In this document: positions 57,069-64,000 of the stretch, one piece after another
Layout of the letters: every line of letters begins with the position of its first letter
Numbering within the stretch: position 1 is the stretch's first letter
Origin: Campylobacter pinnipediorum subsp. pinnipediorum
GTDB lineage: Bacteria > Campylobacterota > Campylobacteria > Campylobacterales > Campylobacteraceae
Assembly (NCBI RefSeq): GCF_002021925.1
Contig: NZ_CP012546.1
Location: 186,001 to 250,000, forward strand
Length of the DNA: 64,000 nucleotides
Direction of reading: 5' to 3'
The notes under the pieces: generated by a model
What the model saw: the letters and a program-made list of their open reading frames with translations, nothing else
Told to the model about the DNA's origin: nothing
Databases searched by the model: none
Made by a program: the position numbers and the translations under genes

Positions 57069-58703
57069 GTGATAAAAAAAATACTTAAAAAAAATATAAA
57101 AACACTTATAAAAATATTTTTCTTAACACTTTTGTATAGTGGACTTGGTATTTTAACTTTATCTTTTATAAATAATCAAATTTTAACTATAGTCGATTTT
57201 GATGTGTTTGTTGTGGTTGAGTTTTTATTGTTGTTGGTTATTTTCTTGGTTGTGTCTATATATGCAAATGCTAGCCTTTCTATATTTGGACACAATTTTG
57301 TTTACAATATGCGAAAAGAGGTTGTAAAACGCATTTTAGATACTAAAAATAGCCAAATAGAGCTAATAGGAAAAGCAAAAATAATTGCAAGTTTAAATAA
57401 TGACATAAGAACTATTTCATTTGCTCTAATGAGTGTGCCAAATTTTATACAGGGTTTATTTTTTATGGCAGCTACTAGCATTTATCTTATTTATATATCT
57501 CCAAAATTATTTTTATTTGTTTTTGTTTGGATACTTGCAATGCTATTTGTTGGTGTATTTTTTATGAGTAATATACACAAATACTTTAAACTTGCTAGAA
57601 AAAGCGATGATGGGCTTCAATCAAGCTTTGAAGATGTGGTTCAAGGTCATAAAGAGCTTACTCTAAATAGGCATAGGGCAAGTATAGTTTTTGATGAGTT
57701 TGATAATGTTGCAAATGAAAAAAAGATAAATCTTATAAAGGCTGATATATATAATTCAATTAGTGATAATTGGAGCAATATAATGCTTCTTGGTTTGGTT
57801 GGTATGTGTATATTTTTATCCATTTCTCTAAATTGGGCTAGTTTACAAACAGCTATCACGGCAGCTTTAACGATACTTTTTTTAAGAACTTCTTTGACTT
57901 CACTTATAGGCTCTGTTCCTACCTTGCTTAGTGCTAAGGTGAGTTATGAAAAACTAACGAGCTTAAATTTTGTTGATTATAAAGATGATTTTTTGCCTAA
58001 AAGTTTACTTGATAAAAATTGGAAAGAGCTTCGTTTTGAAAATGTAAATTTTAAATATAATGATAAATTTGGATTAAAAAACTTAAATTTAAAAATAAAT
58101 CGTGGTGATATGATATTTTTAATAGGCAAAAACGGAAGTGGTAAAAGCACTTTTTCAAATTTGGTTTGTGGCTTGTTGCAGCCAAGTTCGGGAAAAATCT
58201 ACCTTGATGATGTTGCTATTGGTCATGACAACTTGTCTGATTTTCAAAGCAATATAAGTGCTATTTTTAGTGACCTTTATCTTTTTTCACAAGTCATAGA
58301 TGAAAATGGTGATTTTTCAAATGAAGAAGAATATACTAAATTGCTTAATATGTTAAAAATAGAAGATAAAGTTCAGGTTTTAAATGGCAAACTTAGTACC
58401 ACTTCTTTATCTACTGGGCAAAGAAAACGACTTAGTCTGCTAGTCGCACTTAGTGAAAAAAGAAGTTTGCTTATACTTGATGAGTGGGCTTCTGATCAAG
58501 ACCCGGTTTTTAAAAGAGTTTTTTACAGAGAAATTTTACCATATTTGAAAAATCAAGGAATTAGTATTTTAGCTATTAGTCACGATGATTCTTATTTTGA
58601 TATAGCAGATAGGATACTTTTAGCAAAAGATGGATGTATAAGAGAGCTTTTTGGAGAAGAAAGAGCGATAGCTAGCATTGATGCTGTTGAAAAAATAAGC
58701 TAA
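57069..58703 (+). CDS. Cyclic-peptide/siderophore-type ABC exporter (permease-ATPase)
   Basis: A 544-residue half transporter, six membrane segments in residues 1-285 followed by an ATPase domain. Walker A is GKNGSGKST, the signature is LSTGQRKRLSLL (Ser-Thr-Gly-Gln rather than LSGGQ), and Walker B is LLILDEWASDQDP with a tryptophan next to the Glu. This combination, including the DEWAADQDP-like box, belongs to the cyclic-peptide exporter group (SyrD, PvdE, YojI). No biosynthetic peptide gene is adjacent. GTG start 12 bp after ruvX. Confidence 0.86.
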   Translation: MIKKILKKNIKTLIKIFFLTLLYSGLGILTLSFINNQILTIVDFDVFVVVEFLLLLVIFLVVSIYANASLSIFGHNFVYNMRKEVVKRILDTKNSQIELIGKAKIIASLNNDIRTISFALMSVPNFIQGLFFMAATSIYLIYISPKLFLFVFVWILAMLFVGVFFMSNIHKYFKLARKSDDGLQSSFEDVVQGHKELTLNRHRASIVFDEFDNVANEKKINLIKADIYNSISDNWSNIMLLGLVGMCIFLSISLNWASLQTAITAALTILFLRTSLTSLIGSVPTLLSAKVSYEKLTSLNFVDYKDDFLPKSLLDKNWKELRFENVNFKYNDKFGLKNLNLKINRGDMIFLIGKNGSGKSTFSNLVCGLLQPSSGKIYLDDVAIGHDNLSDFQSNISAIFSDLYLFSQVIDENGDFSNEEEYTKLLNMLKIEDKVQVLNGKLSTTSLSTGQRKRLSLLVALSEKRSLLILDEWASDQDPVFKRVFYREILPYLKNQGISILAISHDDSYFDIADRILLAKDGCIRELFGEERAIASIDAVEKIS

Positions 58704-58752
58704 AATAAAGTCTTTAAAAGAGATAATAAAAGCTTAAAAAAGGAGATAAATT

Positions 58753-59466
58753 TTGAAATTTAAAGAATTTAAGAAAGCAAAAACTTTAAGCTTGGCAAAT
58801 TTATTATCTTTATCAAATTTAAAACTAGCCAATGAGCTTAAAGAGTGTGAGTTTAAGTATATTTCTTGTTTAAATGATGAAATTTTAGGAAGCAAAAATC
58901 TAATAAAATGCGAAATAGGAAGCATTAGCTATGTATTAGCGTTGCTTTGTAAATACACATTAGATATCAAAGATGAGTATTTTGATGGATTAGATGAAGG
59001 CTATTTGAGCGGTGAATGTAGTGTTGGGGAAGAAGAATTTGATGAGTTAAAAGAGTGGATGAAAGATGTAAAAAATATAATTATAGACTCTTCATTCTTT
59101 ACTCATCCTGACTCTAAAATGCTTTTTGAGTTTTTGAACTTGTTTGATATTGATATAGTTTTAGCTGATGGCGAAGCTAGTGAGATAAAAATTGATAAAA
59201 AATTTACCGAGTTAAAAGAGCTTGATGGTTATGATGGTAGTGTTATTTATCAGTATATTTCGCAAGACTCTTTTGTAAAAGGTGGCACAAGCTTTGCTAT
59301 TGCAAGTAAGGTAAAAGGTAAGGATAATATTTTTTTAAAAGCAGAAGATTTTGAGCTTAATGCCGATTTTATACTAGATACAACTTTAAAAGGAACGATA
59401 GCTTTTGTGCCTGTAAAAAAGGTAAATGGATATAATTTTAGGTTGGTTAGAGTCCAAAAGATATAA
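58753..59466 (+). CDS. Hypothetical protein upstream of pflA
   Basis: A 237-residue acidic, soluble protein with no signal peptide. I do not recognise it with confidence. The C-terminal third (FVKGGTSFAIASKVKGKDNI, then LKGTIAFVPV) is faintly like the tail of the NuoG subunit of complex I, and in Campylobacter jejuni pflA adjoins the nuo genes; this is only a hint. TTG start with AAGGAGAT upstream. Its stop overlaps the pflA start (ATAATGA). Confidence 0.65.
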   Translation: MKFKEFKKAKTLSLANLLSLSNLKLANELKECEFKYISCLNDEILGSKNLIKCEIGSISYVLALLCKYTLDIKDEYFDGLDEGYLSGECSVGEEEFDELKEWMKDVKNIIIDSSFFTHPDSKMLFEFLNLFDIDIVLADGEASEIKIDKKFTELKELDGYDGSVIYQYISQDSFVKGGTSFAIASKVKGKDNIFLKAEDFELNADFILDTTLKGTIAFVPVKKVNGYNFRLVRVQKI

Positions 59467-61835
59467 TGAATAAAATTTTATTATTTTTATTTTGCCCATT
59501 TTTGCTTTTTGCTTTTACTATTAGTTTAAATAGTGGTATTGAAAATAAAAAATCTTATAGTGTCTTAAAGATTAGTGATGATAAAGAATTTGAGTGTGTT
59601 GAACAAATTTTGGCTTATAACACAAAAAGATATGCTTGTATGTTGGATGATAATGGCATGATGGACATACAAGATGTTGAACTTGATCTTATGGATATAA
59701 ACTACAAAAAACAAGATGGAAAGTTTTTTATAGTTGTCTTGCCAAAGGCAAACTCAAGACTTATAAACACCGAAAATAAGTTGTATTTTGATACTAACGT
59801 TAAGACAAATAAAAGCAAAACTTCAAAACAATTTGATATTGTTGTGGATCCAAATTTAAAAGAGTTTGATGAAACATTACCAAATGGTGTAAACTTCGCT
59901 CCAAATTTTGATTTGCTTTTAAGACCAAATGTAGGAGCTTTGGATTTTAATAAGGCTCCTATTGAAGGTTTTGATAGCAATGATATAGATATCTATATAG
60001 GGATAAAAAAATCTTATGATAACAAAAGCTATAATAAGGTCATAGATGATACGCAAATAGCCATACAGCGCCATCCAAAAAGTATTTTTGCTGGTGAGTT
60101 TTTGCTTTATAGATTAAGAGCTATGGATAAAATCTTTGAAACAAAAGATGAATACGAAGAGCTTACTCCTGAAAATATCGTTCAAGAAGGCAAGGCTTGG
60201 ATGAGAAAATTTGTATCAGATGATAATTACCCTGAAGTTTTGTATATGGTGGCAAGGGCATACATAAAAGACAATATTCTTAGTGATGCAAAATATATGA
60301 TAGATATACTTTTAAATGAGCATCCAAAGTCTGTTTTTACTTCTCTTGCGATACTTGATTATGCTGATGCTGTTTATAATAATGGTAAAGACAAAGATGC
60401 ATTAAAGCTTTATGAGAATGTGCTTTATGCAACAGATAATATAAATATAGCAAGTCGCGCAGCTTTAAGCTTAACTAACAAAAGCATAGAAAAAGAAAAA
60501 ATACAAGATGCAAAGAAATATGTGCTTAAAATTCTAAACTCAAATAATGATTATTTTTTAAAGGATAAACAAAAAGCATTTGACTTAGCTGGTGTTTTTG
60601 CAAGAAATAAAATGCCAGAAATATCAGCTAAGATATATGAAATTTTAGTAAAAAACACTGGAAAAATAGATCATTTATATGAAGTATCTTTGAAAAATTT
60701 AGGTATAGAACTCGCAAAAGACAATCAAACAAAAGAGGCTTACAAATACCTAAATAAATATCAAGATGAGTTTAAATATGGTGATTACGTAAGCGAAGTG
60801 CAAACCGCAATGGACAATCTGTTTTTCAAGCTTGATGAAAACAATGCTACAAAATTAAGAGAGCATTATAAAGAACTTATGAAAAAATATCAAAATGCAG
60901 ATATAGGTAAAAAAGCTTTACTCTCTCTTATGGATTTAAATATTAAAGAAAGAAAATTTAAGCAAAATTTGGAGTATGCCGTTTTGGTTAAAGACTTAAA
61001 TCAAACAAAAGGCATTGAATATCTAAAAACATCAGCATTTGAACTTGCAAAAGACAGTATAAGACAAAATGATTGTCAAGATGTTGTAAAGCTGATTGAA
61101 AATTATGATGTAAATAGGCTTGAATTAGCTCAATTTAAACTATATGAATGTCTTAATAGAACAGCTAGGTTTAAAGATGCATTAAATTTAGCACAAACAC
61201 ATATTTATGATAATGATTTAGAAGATAGGGTTGAGTGGCTTGTAAATTTGAGTGATAGTTACTATAAGACTAAGGATTATGAAAACAGCATAAAAGCTGC
61301 AAATGATGCTATCTCTTTGGGTGCTAGTGTTGAGCATTCAGATCCAACTCCTGCCTTATTTTTTAGATTTTATTCTCTTTTGGAGCTTGATAGATTTTCT
61401 GAAGCCATTGCAACTTTGCAAGTTATGGATGAGATAAGAGGTCAAGATTTTAAGCTTATAGAAGCTTATGATAAAGTTAGTAAATATGCTTTTTATAAGA
61501 ATGATTTTGCAAATGCAAATATCTATTCAAAAAAGGCATTAGCGCTTCAAAATGGTGTTAGAATAAACACATTTACGCCAGAACTCAACTTTATATATGC
61601 CAGTTCGTCTTTAAAATTAGATCATATAAGTGATGCGTTGGATGAAGCAAAATATATACTTAGTTTAAGGCTTAAACCAGAAGAAAGAAGTAGGGCTTTA
61701 AACTTAATATCTACTGTTTATATCCAACAAAAAAAACCACAACTTGCTAAGCAATATTTAACAGAATGTGTAAATACAAATATACAAAGTTCATATAAAT
61801 CTCTTTGTGAAGCTCAATTAAATTTAATAAAATGA
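59466..61835 (+). CDS. pflA: Paralysed-flagella protein PflA
   Basis: A 789-residue periplasmic protein; C. jejuni PflA is about 788. Signal peptide MNKILLFLFCPFLLFAFTIS, a beta-rich N-terminal part, then many TPR/Sel1-like helical repeats from about residue 170 (SIFAGEFLLYRLRAMDK and following; SVFTSLAILDYADAVYNNGK). PflA forms part of the flagellar motor scaffold in the periplasm that widens the stator ring; cells without it have immotile flagella. It is not located in a flagellar gene cluster, as is normal for campylobacters. Confidence 0.85.
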   Translation: MNKILLFLFCPFLLFAFTISLNSGIENKKSYSVLKISDDKEFECVEQILAYNTKRYACMLDDNGMMDIQDVELDLMDINYKKQDGKFFIVVLPKANSRLINTENKLYFDTNVKTNKSKTSKQFDIVVDPNLKEFDETLPNGVNFAPNFDLLLRPNVGALDFNKAPIEGFDSNDIDIYIGIKKSYDNKSYNKVIDDTQIAIQRHPKSIFAGEFLLYRLRAMDKIFETKDEYEELTPENIVQEGKAWMRKFVSDDNYPEVLYMVARAYIKDNILSDAKYMIDILLNEHPKSVFTSLAILDYADAVYNNGKDKDALKLYENVLYATDNINIASRAALSLTNKSIEKEKIQDAKKYVLKILNSNNDYFLKDKQKAFDLAGVFARNKMPEISAKIYEILVKNTGKIDHLYEVSLKNLGIELAKDNQTKEAYKYLNKYQDEFKYGDYVSEVQTAMDNLFFKLDENNATKLREHYKELMKKYQNADIGKKALLSLMDLNIKERKFKQNLEYAVLVKDLNQTKGIEYLKTSAFELAKDSIRQNDCQDVVKLIENYDVNRLELAQFKLYECLNRTARFKDALNLAQTHIYDNDLEDRVEWLVNLSDSYYKTKDYENSIKAANDAISLGASVEHSDPTPALFFRFYSLLELDRFSEAIATLQVMDEIRGQDFKLIEAYDKVSKYAFYKNDFANANIYSKKALALQNGVRINTFTPELNFIYASSSLKLDHISDALDEAKYILSLRLKPEERSRALNLISTVYIQQKKPQLAKQYLTECVNTNIQSSYKSLCEAQLNLIK

Positions 61836-61916
61836 CATGGAATTTATTTTTATTTTTTTTATTTCTCTACCTTTTGATACAATAAATGTTTTTTAATTTA
61901 CACAAAAAGGCTAAAA

Positions 61917-62212
61917 ATGTCAAAAAAGTATAGGTTTGTGATATGCAATCCAGAGCTTTGTATTGGGTGTAAAGCTTGTGAAAAAGCCTGTCCAAACGCT
62001 TACACACTATATACTTTATTGATATTGGTTAAAATATCAAACCAATGTCGTCAGTGCGAACGGCTATTTTTGTGCGAGTGTCTTTGCTGTAATCAGACTT
62101 TATATTTTCATATAAGTCATATATATAATTTCGTGAAAATATATGTATAGGTTGTAAACTTTGCGCGATTGCCTGTCTTTATGGAATTATTCAAAGGATA
62201 TTCCATCTTTAA
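61917..62212 (+). pseudogene. Decayed HydN-like 4Fe-4S ferredoxin
   Basis: Begins well (ELCIGCKACEKACPNAY, CxxCxxCxxxC) from ATG 61917 behind AAAGGC, then collapses. A shortened segment leads to CRQCERLFLCECLCC, where the second cluster should read CRQCExxxCxxxCP, and the third CIGCKLCAIACLYG (62144-62185) is in another frame. This is the cluster order of HydN/HycB-type electron carriers that serve FdhF. At least one frameshift and a deletion are visible, so it is non-functional. Traces may extend to about 62290. Confidence 0.75.
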
Positions 62213-62548
62213 AGATGATTGCAATTACAAGATTAACTTCATCAAAAGCAGAAAGTTTGTTGTGTTCAAATATGATTTATTTATATTGTTGATTTAAAAA
62301 AATCTTTCATATTTTTTAAAATTTAGAGCATATATGATTATAGATCTTTAATGTAAGAGCTAAAATATATTTTGCGACTCTATAATTTAGATGTTTTATT
62401 ATTATTATTATACTAATTTTATTTAAGGTTGGGTTATAAAAATATCTTTTTACTATTTAAAATTAAAATTATAAATTCTTTAATTTGTTCCATGTTTCCC
62501 AACCTTATATAAAATTCTTTAATATATATTTGTTTGTTTTGCGATTTA
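62213..62548. other. AT-rich region with a triplet repeat and long inverted repeat
   Basis: No conventional gene. Contains a TTA/ATT triplet run near 62396-62411, and a 10-bp perfect inverted repeat (62424-62433 with 62498-62507) flanking a 19-codon ORF on the minus strand (listed separately). It also lies downstream of the autotransporter gene on the minus strand. Confidence 0.55.
62434..62493 (-). CDS. Possible small hydrophobic peptide, type I toxin-like
   Basis: A 19-residue ORF, MEQIKEFIILILNSKKIFL, with a hydrophobic core and basic end. AAGG is 9 bases before the ATG and is part of TAAGGTTGGG (62507 down to 62498). That string pairs perfectly with CCCAACCTTA just after the stop codon, so an RNA covering the locus would fold back on its ribosome binding site, as type I toxin mRNAs do. 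No antisense RNA is identified, and the ORF could be a chance one inside a terminator region. Confidence 0.25.
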   Translation of the reverse strand: MEQIKEFIILILNSKKIFL

Positions 62549-64000
62549 TTAAAATTTATAAAAAGCACCCAAAGTAAAGACGCTATTATCTTTTTTGCCA
62601 TCTTGTATTGACACATCGTGCTTAAAGTCGACGGTAAAATTTTCATTTACATCATAAATTAGCCCAAATCCTAGCCAAGTTATATGTTTGGCTTGTGATA
62701 TACCTTTTACATTTATGTTGTTATTCATATTGCTAAATTTAGCGTCAAAGCTAAAATCATTAGGTTTTGGAGCGCATGAATGGGTGATATTAGAATTTAG
62801 CGTAAGAGAGTTAAACTTAAAGCTAGACCTCACACCTGCTAATATAGAGTATGTATTATAGCGTTTTTTATCCGCAGTAATTCCTAAAGGCAGGTTTTCA
62901 CTAAAGGCCCCACGAGAAATTTTATTTAGCTCAGTAGCTATAAATGGATTTAAATTCACAAAATCAACATTATAAAAACTTCCTAGCTCAGTGTAAGCAG
63001 AGTAAGTTTTGTGGTTGTATGATACATCGGAGTTTTTGTCCGCAACAACCCTTTTTATATCATTTTTTGAATCATTTAGTCCAACTCTGCCAGAGAGATA
63101 AAAATTTAAAAAATCATAAGATCCGTACACCGAAACATTGTCATTTTCTATTTTTATATCACCTGCTGATTTGTCAAAAGTAGCTTTTGAAGCGCTTTTT
63201 GATATAGCAAGACCGAGAGTTAGCTCATCGGTTACTTTGCCGTCTAGTCCGATTTGAGTTCCTTTTGTCTTAGCTAGAGTGTTTGCGTAGCCTTCTTTGG
63301 TGATTTTGCTCTCACCATACACCCCATCAAACCACACTCCACTTTTATAAGAGCGCATTAGCGAAGCTATCCTGTTGCTTAGTGTGCGATTTATGGTCTG
63401 GTTTTGTTTGAGTATTATGTTTTGATTTGATGCGTGAATTTCTCCTGAGAGTGAGTCTATCATTTGTGGGAGTACGTTAGCATGTGCATTCATTACTCTT
63501 ACTGCCGTAGCTGAAATTTCATTTTGTTCTTGAGTTTGTGCTAGCTCATTTAAAGCCGTATCGAAATTTTTAGCTGTATTTAAAGAGCTTGCTGTTACGT
63601 ATCCTGCTGCCTGCAATACGTGTACGGTAGCTTTTCTGTTGTATTCGACCCATATATTTTGCTTATCTTTATCCATATAAAAACTAGATAAATGTATATA
63701 TCTTGATACATTATTTGAAGTTTTATAATCTCCATTATAGTTTTTTATCTCGTTTGCTTTTACTATATTTCTTTTTTTGGTTTGAGTGCCTATTACAGAA
63801 TGGATATTTTCAACATCGGCTAGGATATAAGAGTTATCTTTCATATCCATTGTACCCGTAATTTCTAAATTTGACTTGTCGATATCTATGGCTATGCGAC
63901 CTTTATCTTTTGAAACGTAGTTTCCATTTATTTTAAGACCATTTCCGTATACCTTTAACAATCCACCATTGTTTGTTACGCTATATGTATTGCCATTGCC
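62549..64000 (-). CDS. Autotransporter, C-terminal passenger end and beta-barrel, 5' part outside the window
   Basis: Type V secreted protein whose frame is open to the right edge; 484 codons are visible. Residues at the edge (GNGNTYSVTNNGG, DNSYILADVEN) are passenger beta-helix, then a helical linker and the autotransporter beta-domain (SGVWFDGVYGES, GTQIGLDGKVTDELTLGLAI, then alternating strands), ending in FTLGAFYKF with the C-terminal phenylalanine required for barrel insertion. Codon GC is a little higher than in its neighbours. The apparent TTG start at 63961 is not real. Confidence 0.9.
   Translation of the reverse strand, partial: GNGNTYSVTNNGGLLKVYGNGLKINGNYVSKDKGRIAIDIDKSNLEITGTMDMKDNSYILADVENIHSVIGTQTKKRNIVKANEIKNYNGDYKTSNNVSRYIHLSSFYMDKDKQNIWVEYNRKATVHVLQAAGYVTASSLNTAKNFDTALNELAQTQEQNEISATAVRVMNAHANVLPQMIDSLSGEIHASNQNIILKQNQTINRTLSNRIASLMRSYKSGVWFDGVYGESKITKEGYANTLAKTKGTQIGLDGKVTDELTLGLAISKSASKATFDKSAGDIKIENDNVSVYGSYDFLNFYLSGRVGLNDSKNDIKRVVADKNSDVSYNHKTYSAYTELGSFYNVDFVNLNPFIATELNKISRGAFSENLPLGITADKKRYNTYSILAGVRSSFKFNSLTLNSNITHSCAPKPNDFSFDAKFSNMNNNINVKGISQAKHITWLGFGLIYDVNENFTVDFKHDVSIQDGKKDNSVFTLGAFYKF

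Noticed and set aside
62394-62411. TTA/ATT triplet run as a CRISPR or phase-variation tract
   Set aside because: A short triplet run in AT-rich DNA, not in a coding frame or promoter that I can identify; no CRISPR-like repeat-spacer pattern is present anywhere in the window.
62434-62646. 70-codon minus-strand ORF starting inside the autotransporter gene
   Set aside because: Its 5' two thirds overlap the autotransporter 3' end in another frame without a ribosome binding site; only the last 19 codons, with their own ATG and AAGG, are kept as a weak candidate.

Overview
The window is about 30% GC, densely coded, and reads as the chromosome of an epsilonproteobacterium, most likely a Campylobacter. 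Supporting this are the futalosine-route menaquinone gene mqnD, NifU/NifS as the Fe-S assembly pair, a pflA-type flagellar gene, a plasminogen-binding-domain protein, a HugZ-type heme protein, a TlpD-like soluble chemoreceptor, and frequent TTG/GTG starts behind AAGGAG-like ribosome binding sites. The species cannot be fixed from the sequence alone.

Layout. 1-9400: aconitase B (cut by the left edge), an ankyrin protein, a short-chain dehydrogenase, an NhaC antiporter, TrmA, a CoA-binding protein, threonine ammonia-lyase and a DUF4230 protein. 9493-10207: a decayed outer-membrane protein gene. 10225-12424: nifS-nifU on the minus strand. 12758-18780: soluble CZB chemoreceptor, mqnD-fliQ-murB, recR and a two-component system. 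18898-26992: two ABC-F ATPases around a tiny lipoprotein, mfd, an AAA ATPase and an endonuclease III-family glycosylase. 27061-28524: cysK-cysE. 28612-29576: eight tRNA genes with an internal duplication. 29672-32893: rho, dgkA and nhaA, with the rho 3' end duplicated beyond dgkA.

33042-40224 is the most accessory-looking part. It holds a phosphoethanolamine transferase, a LysR regulator, two paralogous Tat-exported flavoprotein reductases with copied promoters, a tetraheme cytochrome and a NapC/NrfH-type quinol dehydrogenase. Together they form a plausible periplasmic respiratory chain (menaquinol to NrfH-like to tetraheme cytochrome to flavoprotein) for an unsaturated organic acid that is probably not fumarate. 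40335-44083 carries a ComEA-like protein and the infA-rpmJ-rpsM-rpsK-rpsD-rpoA-rplQ operon. 44513-50040 holds heme, surface, cell-wall and Mg2+ transport genes. 50075-52321 is a selenocysteine formate dehydrogenase (fdhF type) read through an in-frame UGA with a SECIS-like hairpin, divergent from a Crp/Fnr regulator. 53281-61835 holds rarA, a candidate minus-strand small RNA, moaC, ruvX, a cyclic-peptide-type ABC exporter and pflA. The right end has a broken HydN-like ferredoxin, a possible small hydrophobic peptide gene, and an autotransporter beta-domain running off the edge.

The strongest candidates for something under-described are the duplicated flavoprotein/cytochrome system, the sRNA candidate with an anti-Shine-Dalgarno-like stretch, the dgkA segment bracketed by rho 3' repeats, and the folded small-peptide locus near 62.45 kb.
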